Shown here piece after piece: positions 36,328 through 44,465 of a DNA stretch of 64,000 bases. The notes under the pieces were generated by a model. It saw nothing but the letters and a program-made list of their open reading frames with translations. It was not told where the DNA came from and did not search any database. This stretch comes from Cyanobium gracile PCC 6307. GTDB lineage: Bacteria > Cyanobacteriota > Cyanobacteriia > PCC-6307 > Cyanobiaceae. The position numbers and the translations under genes were made by a program. Location: the NCBI RefSeq assembly GCF_000316515.1, contig NC_019675.1, positions 744,001-808,000 on the forward strand, in the 5' to 3' direction. Positions within the stretch are counted from its first letter, which is position 1; every line of letters starts with the position of its first letter.

Positions 36328-37078
36328 GAGGACGGGGCCCCTGCGGCTGTTGGCCCTGCTGCTGCTCTTCGCCGGCGCTGGCCCGGCCCCGGCCCAGCCC
36401 CTGGCGCCCCCGCCGCTGGCGCCCCCGGCCCCGCCGCCGCGCTCCCTGCTGGGGCCCGATGGCCCCGATCCCCGCGACAGGCCGCCCCCCCTGGCGCCAC
36501 CGGGCTCGGTGATCCCGCCGATCAACCGCCCCGATCCCCGACTGGAGGCGGCCCTGCGGGCCCGCCTGTTCGGCGGCCCGCTGGCCTCCCCCCCCGCGGC
36601 GGCTGGGGATCCCGACCAGACCGAGTGGGAGCAGGCCCGTGCCACGGCCACCCGGCCGGTCTGCGCCGACGTGGGGCCCCTGCGCTACCTCCACAACCGG
36701 GTCGACCTGGACGGTGACGGCCGTCTGGAGACCGTGGCGGTGGTGGTGGGCTCCTACGCCTGCTCCAGCGGCGGCTGCAGCCTGCTGATCTTCCGGGACA
36801 ACGACGGCAGCCTGGAGCTGGTGGCGGAGAACGGCCTGTTCCAGTCCCCCCTGACGGTGATCAGCAACCGCCACCGCGGCTGGCTGGATCTCACCATGCC
36901 CGCCAGCCTGCACGGCGCGCCCGATGGTCTCAAGGAGCTGCGCTTCGACGGCCGCACCTACCGGCCGGTGCCGCTGCCGGTGGCCGAAGGAGCCAGCCCT
37001 CCGCCGGGAACGGTGCTGCTGGAACTGCTGCCATTGCCCTTCGAGCGCCTGGGCCAGCCCTTCCCCTGCGGCCCCTGA
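36317..37078 (+). CDS. exported proline-rich protein with calcium-loop-like motif
   Basis: A 253-residue protein with a signal peptide (LRLLALLLLFAGAGPAPAQP). A 65-residue Pro-rich linker (LAPPPLAPPAPPPRS and similar) follows, then a globular domain. That domain contains VDLDGDGRLETVAVVVGSY, which is like the calcium-binding loop of FG-GAP/EF-hand repeat proteins. SYACSSGGCSLLIF probably forms a disulfide. I do not recognise a defined family; periplasmic or surface location is inferred. Confidence 0.7.
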   Translation: MRAERTGPLRLLALLLLFAGAGPAPAQPLAPPPLAPPAPPPRSLLGPDGPDPRDRPPPLAPPGSVIPPINRPDPRLEAALRARLFGGPLASPPAAAGDPDQTEWEQARATATRPVCADVGPLRYLHNRVDLDGDGRLETVAVVVGSYACSSGGCSLLIFRDNDGSLELVAENGLFQSPLTVISNRHRGWLDLTMPASLHGAPDGLKELRFDGRTYRPVPLPVAEGASPPPGTVLLELLPLPFERLGQPFPCGP

Positions 37079-37116
37079 TCCGGACCGGCCGCTTGAATGG
37101 CGCTCACCGACGCGGC

Positions 37117-38040
37117 ATGGCGATGAGGATCCTGGTGATGGGCGGCACCCGTTTTGTGGGCCGCCCCCTGGTCAACCGGCTGCTGGGCGCTGGCCATGAG
37201 CTCAGCCTCTTCACCCGTGGCCGCCAGCCGGTGCCGGCGGGGGTCGAGCATCTGCAGGGCGACCGCAGCAGCGCCGAAGGTCTGGCGGCCCTCCAGGACC
37301 GCCCCTTCGATGTGATCGTCGACAGCTCCGGCCGCACCCTGGAGGACACCCGCCAGGTGATCGAGCGCACCGGCCCCCCCTCCCACCGGCTGGTGTACGT
37401 CAGCTCGGCCGGGGTCTACGCCGACAGCGAGCTCTGGCCCCTGGACGAGGACTCCCCCACCGATCCCCAGAGCCGTCACGCCGGCAAGCTGGATACCGAA
37501 GCCTGGCTGCGCCAGGAGGGCATCCCCTTCACCAGCTTCCGGCCCACCTACATCGTCGGCCCGGGCAACTACAACCCGGTGGAGAGCTGGTTCTTCGATC
37601 GCCTCGTGCACGGCCGGCCGGTGCCCCTGCCCGGGGACGGCAGCACCATCACCCAGCTGGGCCATGTGGCCGACCTGGCCGCCGCCATGGCCCGCTGCAT
37701 CGAGGTGGAGGCCGCCACCAATCGCATCTACAACTGCACCGGCTCCCAGGGCATCAGCTTCCGGGGACTGGTGGCCGCCGCCGCCCGCGCCTGCGGCACC
37801 GATCCGGAGGCGGTGGAGGTCCGCAGCTTCGATCCCGCCGGTCTCGACAAGAAGGCCCGCAAGGCCTTCCCCCTGCGCCTGGCCCACTTCCTCACCGACA
37901 CCCACCGGGTGCGGCGGGAGCTGGCCTGGGAGCCGGCCTTCGACCTGGAGGCCACCCTGGCCGATAGCTATGCCAACGACTACGCCCTGCGGATGCCCAC
38001 CACGCCCGACTTCAGCGGCGACGAGGCCCTGCTGGGCTGA
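37117..38040 (+). CDS. NAD-dependent epimerase/dehydratase family protein, CSP41-like
   Basis: A 307-residue extended SDR. The N-terminus MAMRILVMGGTRFVGRPLV has the GGTRFxG nucleotide motif seen in CSP41-type and related atypical epimerases. It has LVYVSSAGVY, then HAGKLDTEAWL where YxxxK would be (no Tyr), followed by TSFRPTYIVGPGNYNP. Loss of the catalytic Tyr is common in the CSP41 group, which bind RNA in plastids. An ATG two codons later (37123) is an alternative start. Confidence 0.86.
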   Translation: MAMRILVMGGTRFVGRPLVNRLLGAGHELSLFTRGRQPVPAGVEHLQGDRSSAEGLAALQDRPFDVIVDSSGRTLEDTRQVIERTGPPSHRLVYVSSAGVYADSELWPLDEDSPTDPQSRHAGKLDTEAWLRQEGIPFTSFRPTYIVGPGNYNPVESWFFDRLVHGRPVPLPGDGSTITQLGHVADLAAAMARCIEVEAATNRIYNCTGSQGISFRGLVAAAARACGTDPEAVEVRSFDPAGLDKKARKAFPLRLAHFLTDTHRVRRELAWEPAFDLEATLADSYANDYALRMPTTPDFSGDEALLG

Positions 38041-38164
38041 AGGGTCAGGGCTTCCATCAGCGCCGGTTCCATGCCATCGCCCAAAGCCAGGATGAAGCCA
38101 TGAGACGACGGTTGCCGCTGGGGATGCGTCAGGAGATCCGCCATGGCTGGCGGCTCTGGAAGGA

Positions 38165-38863
38165 TTGCCGGAAGGGGTGCGGTTCGACCGATCCGTGGGC
38201 GACCTGGCTGCGGGCGAAGTGGAACAGCGCCCATGGATCGGCCTCATCCAGCCGATCCTGTTCAGTGACTTCTTCGAGAACAAACGGGCCAATATCAGCC
38301 GCGGCGCCGCCCTGCTGGATCGCGGCCTGATCGGTGCCGGAAAGGCCTGGTCCTTCTGGCACCGTGTCGGCCGTCCCCATGCCGCCAATGGATTTCTGCC
38401 GGGCCGCAACATCGTCAGCGGAAAGCTTGTCGCCCTCAGCGGCGGTGGTCTCTGCCAGCAGTCTTCGATGGTGTATCACCTGGCCCTGCTGGGTGGATTG
38501 ACCGTGCTGGAACGCCATCCCCACAGCCTGGACATCTACGAGGAGGACCAGCGCTTCACGCCGCTGGGCGCCGACGCCACGGTGGTGTGGGGATTCAAGG
38601 ACCTGCGACTCCTCAATCCCCACCCCTTTCCTGTCGCCTTCCGGTTCAAAGTGGAGTGGAACCGATTGATCGGCGAGCTCCGTTCGGACGCCGACCTGAC
38701 GCCCTGCGACGTCGCCTTTGTGCGTGTGGAGCTCAAAAAGCCCTGGGTTCAGGTCGACACGATGGTCAACCAGCGCCTGTTCGTCTCCACGGTCTACGAA
38801 CAGCGACAGGGCCTCCAGGTCAGCCCCTGGGAGCGGCCCGCAGGTACCCCAGGGCCGAGCTGA
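38165..38863 (+). CDS. VanW family protein, N-terminus probably frameshifted
   Basis: A 232-residue VanW-like frame from TTG 38165. Family marks are GKAWSFWHRVGRPHAANGFL and the GGGLCQQSSMVYHLALLGGL motif. HSLDIYEEDQRFTPLGADATV then corresponds to the next conserved block. The expected N-terminus is in another frame: ATG 38100 gives MRRRLPLGMRQEIRHGWRLW, typical of short VanW proteins, then leaves frame near 38160. A one-base insertion or deletion there would restore one gene of about 254 codons. VanW occurs in some vancomycin operons but most copies are of unknown cell-envelope function. Its end overlaps pgsA by 44 bp tail to tail. Confidence 0.72.
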   Translation: MPEGVRFDRSVGDLAAGEVEQRPWIGLIQPILFSDFFENKRANISRGAALLDRGLIGAGKAWSFWHRVGRPHAANGFLPGRNIVSGKLVALSGGGLCQQSSMVYHLALLGGLTVLERHPHSLDIYEEDQRFTPLGADATVVWGFKDLRLLNPHPFPVAFRFKVEWNRLIGELRSDADLTPCDVAFVRVELKKPWVQVDTMVNQRLFVSTVYEQRQGLQVSPWERPAGTPGPS

Positions 38864-39371
38864 GCGCCAGGAGCAGCGACGGCCAGAACAGCCACCAGCC
38901 GGCGCCATGGAGCAGGGGCACCAGCGCCCCACCGAGGCCCAGGCCCCAGGCCGGCGGCCAGAGCAGCAGCAGCAAGGAGAGGAACTGCAGGATCGTCTTG
39001 GCCTTGCCCCCCAGCGAGGCGGGGCCGCCGCTGCCCTGGCCGGCCCGCCAGCCGGAGATCAGCAGCTCCCGGGCCAGCAGCAGCCACACCGCCCACAGGG
39101 GGAGACCGCCCGTATGGGCCAGCCAGAGCAGCGGGGCGCTGATCAGGATCTTGTCGGTGAGGGGATCGAGCCGGGCCCCCCACACTGACCCACCGCCGGC
39201 CCGGCGGGCCAGGGCGCCATCGGCCCAGTCGCTGAGGCCGCCGAGCAGCAGCAGCACCCAGGCCAGGTCGGGCCGCGCGCCGGCCAGTGCCAGCAGCAGG
39301 GGCAACCCCAGCACGGCCCGGGCCAGGGTCAGCAGGTCGGCGAGGCGTCGCAGGGGAGGGGTCCCGTTCAC
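38820..39371 (-). CDS. pgsA: CDP-alcohol phosphatidyltransferase (phosphatidylglycerophosphate synthase type)
   Basis: A 183-residue membrane enzyme. The CDP-alcohol motif DG(x2)AR(x8)G(x3)D(x3)D is readable as DWADGALARRAGGGSVWGARLDPLTDK. Hydrophobic helices follow. It most likely makes phosphatidylglycerophosphate from CDP-diacylglycerol and glycerol 3-phosphate, a precursor of the phosphatidylglycerol needed in thylakoids. The GTG at 39371 (VNGTPPLRRLADLL) is the chosen start. Confidence 0.85.
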   Translation of the reverse strand: MNGTPPLRRLADLLTLARAVLGLPLLLALAGARPDLAWVLLLLGGLSDWADGALARRAGGGSVWGARLDPLTDKILISAPLLWLAHTGGLPLWAVWLLLARELLISGWRAGQGSGGPASLGGKAKTILQFLSLLLLLWPPAWGLGLGGALVPLLHGAGWWLFWPSLLLALSSALGYLRAAPRG

Positions 39372-39401
39372 CAGCAGAATGCCATCACCGAGGAGATCCG
39401 C

Positions 39402-39869
39402 ATGGTCGTCGAGCGCAGCGTGGCCGAGGTGATGACCAGCCCCGTGCTGAGTGTCACCACCACCACGCCCCTGCAGGAGGCCGTCCAGCTGATGAGCGAT
39501 CACCACATCAGCGGCCTGCCGGTGCTCGATGAGCTCGGAGCCCTGGTGGGGGAACTGAGCGAGCAGGACCTGATGGTGCGCGAGAGCGGCTTCGATGCCG
39601 GCCCCTACGTGATGCTGCTCGATGCCGTCATCTACCTGCGCAACCCGCTCGACTGGGACAAGCAGGTGCACCAGGTGCTGGGCAGCACGGTGGGGGATGT
39701 GATGGGCTCCAAGCCCCACAGCTGCCCTGCCGCCACCACCCTGCCGGCGGCAGCACGCCTGCTCCACGACCGCGGCACCCAGCGGCTGTTCGTGCTCGAC
39801 GACCAGCAGGCCCTGGTGGGGGTGCTCACCCGTGGCGACGTGGTGCGGGCCCTGGCCGCCCAGGGCTGA
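39402..39869 (+). CDS. CBS-domain pair protein
   Basis: A 155-residue protein consisting of two CBS domains. The first holds VAEVMTSPVLSVTTTTPLQEA and GLPVLDELGALVGELSEQDL, the second VGDVMGSKPHSCPAATTLP and FVLDDQQALVGVLTRGDVV. Stand-alone CBS pairs sense adenine nucleotides and regulate partners; thioredoxin-regulating CBSX proteins in plastids are similar in size. Partner unknown. It starts 30 bp from the divergent pgsA start. Confidence 0.88.
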   Translation: MVVERSVAEVMTSPVLSVTTTTPLQEAVQLMSDHHISGLPVLDELGALVGELSEQDLMVRESGFDAGPYVMLLDAVIYLRNPLDWDKQVHQVLGSTVGDVMGSKPHSCPAATTLPAAARLLHDRGTQRLFVLDDQQALVGVLTRGDVVRALAAQG

Positions 39870-39879
39870 ACGCTTCCGA

Positions 39880-40560
39880 TCAGGCGACCCCCCTCCGGGC
39901 TCCCGGGAGCCGGGAGGTTCGGTTCCAGGCGATGACCGCACCGTCGGCCACGAGCCAGAGCGCCTCACCCCTTGGGCAGGGGTGGCCTCCCGTGAGGGCG
40001 CCGAATGACGGCAGCACCAGCTGGTCCAGGGTCTGGTCGTAGGCGAAGCAAGGCAGGCGCAGCCGGTCGGCGCCACGGCCCACCAGGGCCACCGGATGGC
40101 GGTGGCCGCAGACATTCAGCCGGCCGGGCATGGGCTCCGGGGCATGGCTCAGCCACAGGGGGCCCATGGCCTGGGAGGGCTCCTGGACCAGGCCCTCCAG
40201 CCAGCTGCCCCGTTCATGGTTGCCGCCGATCAGGCGCAGGGGACAGCCCAGCAGGGAGGGCAGGGCCGCCAGCTTCTGGCGCAGTTCGACGGTGAGGCCC
40301 AGGCGGCTGTGGATCAGGTCGCCCAGCACCACCACCTGGCGGGGCTGGAGCCGGTGGGCCACCGCCATCAGGGCATTGAGCGTGATGGCATCACCGTCGC
40401 TGGGCAGCGGAATGCCCTGGCACTGAAAGGATTCCGCCTTGCCCAGGTGCAGGTCGGCCAGGAGCAGCAGGCCCTGATCCGGATCCCAGGCGGCCTTCTC
40501 CGCCAGCAGGTCCAGACGGTGGCCCCGCCAGGGGAAGGCAGCGGCGGCAGGAGGGTTCAC
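39880..40560 (-). CDS. pdeM: ligase-associated metallophosphoesterase PdeM-like
   Basis: A 226-residue calcineurin-like phosphoesterase. Metal-ligand motifs are LLLLADLHLGKAESF, VVLGDLIHSRLG, LIGGNHERGSW and NVCGHRHPV. The FQCQGIPLPSDGD segment fits the PdeM group found with DNA ligase/helicase repair genes in other bacteria, though no ligase gene is nearby here. GTG 40560 was preferred; a longer frame reaches 40632 but is Arg/Pro noise. Nuclease activity is inferred from the family. Confidence 0.82.
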   Translation of the reverse strand: MNPPAAAAFPWRGHRLDLLAEKAAWDPDQGLLLLADLHLGKAESFQCQGIPLPSDGDAITLNALMAVAHRLQPRQVVVLGDLIHSRLGLTVELRQKLAALPSLLGCPLRLIGGNHERGSWLEGLVQEPSQAMGPLWLSHAPEPMPGRLNVCGHRHPVALVGRGADRLRLPCFAYDQTLDQLVLPSFGALTGGHPCPRGEALWLVADGAVIAWNRTSRLPGARRGVA

Positions 40561-40670
40561 GCCGGCGGCTGCGGGGCGCCGTGGAGGGTGACGGACATGG
40601 CGCGATCGCTGGGCGAAACGGAACGCAGGCATTCTCTCCGCCCAGAATCCCTGGAGCAGGGCCCACTCCG

Positions 40671-42806
40671 ATGACGTCCACCCCGCAGGATGCGGCCGAG
40701 ACTGCCAGGGCCGCTCTGCTGCGGCTGGCGCCCCACCTGCTGGGCCGGGTCCGGCGGGGTGTCGTCGGCAGCAGCCGCTACGCCCAGAAGCTGCGGCAGG
40801 CGATCCGCGACGCCGCCGCCGATGCCGCTGGCGGTCCGGTGCTGATCAGCGGTGAGCCGGGGCTGGAGAAGGACAACATCGCCGCCCTGATCCACTTCGG
40901 ATCCGCGGCCCGCAAGCAGCTGCTGGTGCAGCTCAACGGCGCCCTGCTGCGCCCCGACGGGGCGGAACTGTTTGCGGCCGGGGCCGATGGCCTCACCCTG
41001 CTCGACTGCCTCGGCGGCGGCAGCCTGTTGCTTGATCAGATCGACAGGGCCGATCCCCAGCTGCGGCCGGCCCTGCTGGAGCTGGCCCGCAGCGGTCGCT
41101 GGGTCTCGCCGGATGACGGCCGCGAACGGTTCTTCCCGGGACGGGTGTACCTCACCGCCGAGACCACGGCGCCCGATTTCGATGCCTTCTGCCGCCACAT
41201 CCGGGTGCCGCCCCTGCGGGTACGGCGCCAGGACCTGGGCGAATGGTTGCGCTATGGAGTGCGGCAGAAGGCGCGCTGCCTGGGCTGGGCGACGCCCCCC
41301 ACGGTGAGTGAGGGGCTGATCAAGCGGCTCCAGACCTACGACTTCCCCGGCAACATCCGGGAACTCACCCTGGTGATCGAGCGGGCCCTGCGCCAGTGCG
41401 CCGAGGGCCGGCCCGCCGTCCTGCCCGACGAGGTCTTCTGGACCGGCCGCCGCTCCCAGCGCGCCCGCTTCGATCTCTGGCGCTGGAAGCCCCAGCTGCG
41501 GGACCTGATGCGCTCCCCGCTGCTGTGGAACGGCCTGTTATTCGGCGTGGTGAGCTGGGTGTTCGTGCTGGTCAACCTCTGGCTCTGGCTCGGCCCCCAG
41601 GACCGTCAGCACAACGGGGCCCTCAACATGTTCTGGGCCTGGTGGTGGCCGCTCATCCTGCTGACCTATCCGATCGTGGGCCGGCTGTGGTGCTCGTTCT
41701 GCCCCTTCATGGTCTGGGGGGAGGTCAGCCAGCGGATCGCCGGGGCCCTGGGCTGGCAGCCCGCCCGCTGGCCCCGGGGCGACAGCGATGCCTGGGCGGC
41801 GCCGATCCTGGCGGCCGGCTTCGCGGCGATCCTGGTCTGGGAGGCGGTATGGAACCTGGAGAATTCGGCCTGGCTGAGCAGCTGCCTGCTGCTGCTGATC
41901 ACCCTTGGTGCCGTGATCGGCTCGCTGCGCTTTGAGAAGCGCTTCTGGTGCCGCCATCTCTGTCCAGTGGGGGGCATGAACGCCCTGTTCGCCAAGCTGG
42001 CGATCAGTGAGTTGCGGGCTCAGGCGGGGATCTGCAGCGGCAGCTGCACCTCCTACGCCTGCTTCAAGGGGGGGCCGGCCGAAGGCGAGGGCCTGGCCAC
42101 GGCCGGCTGTCCCCTGGGCACCCATCCGGCCCACCTGGAGGACAACCGCAACTGCGTGCTCTGCCTCACCTGCGCCCAGGCCTGCCCCCATCGCTCGGTG
42201 CAGCTGCGGCTGCGGCCTCCCGCCGCGGATCTGCAGCGCGACATGGACCCGCCCGCTGGGGAGGTGGGCCTGATTCTGGTGCTGGCCGGCGGGGTGTGCC
42301 TGCACCATTGGCAACGACTGCTGGGTGGCGTGGCCCTGGCGCCGGCGCATCTGCACGAAGGCCCGCTGCTGCCACGGCTGGCCTTCGCAACCCTGGCCCT
42401 GGCCCTGCCGGCAGGGGTGTTCCTGCTGGTGCGGCACCTGCGGGGCTGGGGGCGGCGTCCGGAAGTGGCCGCCTCACGGCTGCGGCTTTGCCTCTATGCC
42501 CTGTTACCGCTGCTGTGGGCGCTGATGCTGGCCGACCATCTGCCCCTGGGCATGGCCGAAGGGGGCCTGGTGCTGCCGGTCAGCGTTGGTCCCTGGTGGC
42601 CGCAGCTTGCCGGGTGGCTGCCGGCCTGGAGCGCCGACGGCCATGTGATCGCCTTCTGCCAGAGCCTGGTGGTGGCGGTGGGTGTGGCGGGATCGGTGGT
42701 GCTGCTGCGGCGACTGCTGCAGCCCCTGCGCTGGGGCTGGCTGGCCCTGGGCTGGCTGGCGCTGGGGCTGGGGACCGGTGGCCGCTGGCTGGTGGCCGGG
42801 GGCTAA
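40671..42806 (+). CDS. NtrC-like AAA+ domain fused to NosR/NapH-type membrane iron-sulfur protein
   Basis: A 711-residue fusion. Residues 30-260 resemble the central domain of sigma-54 activators: Walker A GEPGLEK at 61-67, Walker B-like GGSLLLDQID, VPPLRVRRQDLGEWL and DFPGNIRELTLVIERAL. The GAFTGA sigma-54 contact loop is absent and the Walker B Glu is Gln. Residues 290-711 have about eight membrane helices with WCSFCPFMVWG and WCRHLCPVGGMNALF. Two ferredoxin-like cluster motifs follow: CSGSCTSYAC with a later GCP, and CVLCLTCAQACP. The membrane half resembles NosR/NapH electron-transfer proteins. Cyanobacteria are known to lack sigma-54, so a redox rather than promoter role is likely. Divergent from pdeM. 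Confidence 0.87.
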   Translation: MTSTPQDAAETARAALLRLAPHLLGRVRRGVVGSSRYAQKLRQAIRDAAADAAGGPVLISGEPGLEKDNIAALIHFGSAARKQLLVQLNGALLRPDGAELFAAGADGLTLLDCLGGGSLLLDQIDRADPQLRPALLELARSGRWVSPDDGRERFFPGRVYLTAETTAPDFDAFCRHIRVPPLRVRRQDLGEWLRYGVRQKARCLGWATPPTVSEGLIKRLQTYDFPGNIRELTLVIERALRQCAEGRPAVLPDEVFWTGRRSQRARFDLWRWKPQLRDLMRSPLLWNGLLFGVVSWVFVLVNLWLWLGPQDRQHNGALNMFWAWWWPLILLTYPIVGRLWCSFCPFMVWGEVSQRIAGALGWQPARWPRGDSDAWAAPILAAGFAAILVWEAVWNLENSAWLSSCLLLLITLGAVIGSLRFEKRFWCRHLCPVGGMNALFAKLAISELRAQAGICSGSCTSYACFKGGPAEGEGLATAGCPLGTHPAHLEDNRNCVLCLTCAQACPHRSVQLRLRPPAADLQRDMDPPAGEVGLILVLAGGVCLHHWQRLLGGVALAPAHLHEGPLLPRLAFATLALALPAGVFLLVRHLRGWGRRPEVAASRLRLCLYALLPLLWALMLADHLPLGMAEGGLVLPVSVGPWWPQLAGWLPAWSADGHVIAFCQSLVVAVGVAGSVVLLRRLLQPLRWGWLALGWLALGLGTGGRWLVAGG

Positions 42807-43477
42807 CGCCCGCAGAGTCGCTGCAGATCGCTGTCGCTGTAGAGCGCCACGGGAGCCTCGGACGGGCTCTCCTGCAGCCGCTGCTTTTTGGTGAGGTAGT
42901 GGGCGGCGCCGAGGCTGTTGCCGAGCAGCACGCGTTCGGTGCCGCGGCTGCCGCGCCAGGCGGTGCATAGGGAGAGGGTGTCGAGGGCCAGGGCGGCGGG
43001 GGGAGGCGCGGCCGCCAGCAGCGCGGCCCCGCCCAGGGCCAGCACCACGGCCAGGCCCATCTGGCTGCGGCGCACGGCCACTCCCGGCGCCGGACCCAGC
43101 CAGCAGCCGTCGGCGATGGCGGACACGTGGCGCACCTGGTGGGGCCGCCCCAGGTAGACCCAGGCCTGGCGGCCATCGGCCAGGGGCAGGGGCCGGCGGT
43201 CGTAGAGGCGGGGGTAGCCCTCCAGCCGATCCAGCCGGGCCAGGCCGGCGGCATCGACGCGGTACACCTCACCTCGCACCACCCCCTCGCCGGGCACGGC
43301 CATCGGAAAGGGGCCCAGGTCGTGGAGCACCACGTCCGGCAGCACCGCCTCCCCGAGGAATGGCGCCTCCAGCAGCCAGTGGTGGTTGCCGTGGCCGCGC
43401 TTGAGGGTGCCGTAGACGAAGACCAGCTCGGGATGGCTGTGCACGGGTCGGGCCAGGGCTGGGGTCCCTGTGGTCAT
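42803..43477 (-). CDS. gamma-glutamylcyclotransferase-like protein with C-terminal membrane segment
   Basis: A 224-residue protein. Residues 15-130 form an AIG2/GGCT fold with the substrate loop VFVYGTLKRGHGNHHWLL, FPMAVPG and the putative catalytic Glu in LDRLEGYPRLYDRR. Residues 145-170 are hydrophobic (LAVVLALGGAALLAAAPPPA), followed by an 60-residue soluble tail. GGCT proteins release 5-oxoproline from gamma-glutamyl amines or glutathione-type substrates. The membrane tail is unusual. Its 3' end overlaps the iron-sulfur fusion gene by 4 bp, tail to tail. Confidence 0.8.
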   Translation of the reverse strand: MTTGTPALARPVHSHPELVFVYGTLKRGHGNHHWLLEAPFLGEAVLPDVVLHDLGPFPMAVPGEGVVRGEVYRVDAAGLARLDRLEGYPRLYDRRPLPLADGRQAWVYLGRPHQVRHVSAIADGCWLGPAPGVAVRRSQMGLAVVLALGGAALLAAAPPPAALALDTLSLCTAWRGSRGTERVLLGNSLGAAHYLTKKQRLQESPSEAPVALYSDSDLQRLCGR

Positions 43478-43503
43478 AATGCGACGGAGCTGCCCCCGTT
43501 TCC

Positions 43504-43587
43504 ATGACGATCGCCCTGCTGGTGGCGCTGCTGGGTTCCTTGGTGCTGATGGGCTGGATCGTCAAGCGCCTGGAGAAGGCCTCCTGA
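43504..43587 (+). CDS. 27-residue single-helix membrane peptide
   Basis: A small open frame with ATG at 43504 encoding one hydrophobic helix (TIALLVALLGSLVLMGWIV) followed by a basic/acidic tail KRLEKAS. Lengths and layout are like the short subunits of photosynthetic complexes, but it does not match the ones I can recall (PetG/L/M/N, PsbI/M/N/X, PsaM). A CATAAT -10-like box lies at 43475-43480, which suggests its own promoter with a short leader. It fits exactly between the divergent cyclotransferase start and the convergent PhzF stop. Identity unknown. Confidence 0.6.
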   Translation: MTIALLVALLGSLVLMGWIVKRLEKAS

Positions 43588-43588
43588 G

Positions 43589-44422
43589 TCAGGGGCCCAG
43601 GCGGCGCACCTGCCCTGACACCCGGATCGAAGCCCCAGGCATGGCGGGGATCTCGGCCTCAAGCAGGGAGCGACTCCCCATGTCCTCCCCCTGCACCACC
43701 GTGATCGACCCGCCGTGGGGCCAGCTCAGGCGCCCCAGGTAGCCGGCCAGGGCCGCGGTGGCGGCGCCGGTGGCCGGATCCTCGTAGACACCGCCGACGG
43801 CGAAGGCGTTGCGGCTGTGGAACAGCCGGGGACCCTCGGCCCAGACGAGCAGCAGGGTCAGCAGGCCCGCCGCCGCCATCAGCCGGGCTCCGTCCTCCAT
43901 GGCGTAGCGCATGGCGGCCAGGTCCTCGCGGCGGCGCAGGGCCAGCAGCAGATGGTCGGCACCGCCGTGGACGACGGCGGGGGGCAGGGCCGGATCCAGG
44001 TCGCTGGGGTCGTAGGCGAACAGCTCCAGGGCGGCCGCCAGCAGCTCCGGAGTCACCGGAGCGCTGCGGGTTGGGGGCGACTGCAGGGCAGCGCTCCAGC
44101 GCTCCCCCTGCCGCCGGCCCTCCACCGTGATCGCGGCCTGGTTCAGCGTCAGCGGGAACACCCCATCCCCGAACCGTTCGGCCAGGGCGGCCCCGAGGGC
44201 GATGGTGGCGTGGCCGCAGAAGGGCACCTCGGCCGCCGGGGAGAAGTAGCGCACCCGCCAGCCGTCCCCCTGCGGGGCCGCGAAGGCTGTTTCCGAGTAG
44301 CCCACCTCGGCGGCGATCCGCTGCATCTCGCTGTCCGCAGGCAACGGATCAGCGATCACCACACCGGCCGGGTTGCCGCCCCGCTCGCCGTCGCTGAAGG
44401 CCGCCAGGCGCAGGACTGTCAT
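43589..44422 (-). CDS. PhzF family isomerase/epimerase
   Basis: A 277-residue protein of the PhzF/diaminopimelate epimerase fold. It has RLAAFSDGERGGNPAGVVI, YSETAFA with the active-site Glu, VPFCGHATIALGAAL and the second-half VYEDPATGAATAALAGYL. Members isomerise diverse small metabolites; substrate here is unknown. ATG 44422 chosen, as the upstream extension to 44491 overlaps the NYN gene stop. Confidence 0.9.
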   Translation of the reverse strand: MTVLRLAAFSDGERGGNPAGVVIADPLPADSEMQRIAAEVGYSETAFAAPQGDGWRVRYFSPAAEVPFCGHATIALGAALAERFGDGVFPLTLNQAAITVEGRRQGERWSAALQSPPTRSAPVTPELLAAALELFAYDPSDLDPALPPAVVHGGADHLLLALRRREDLAAMRYAMEDGARLMAAAGLLTLLLVWAEGPRLFHSRNAFAVGGVYEDPATGAATAALAGYLGRLSWPHGGSITVVQGEDMGSRSLLEAEIPAMPGASIRVSGQVRRLGP

Positions 44423-44465
44423 GGCAGGGGTGGGGCCGCAGCGGACAGGGACCAGTCTGCCGGCC

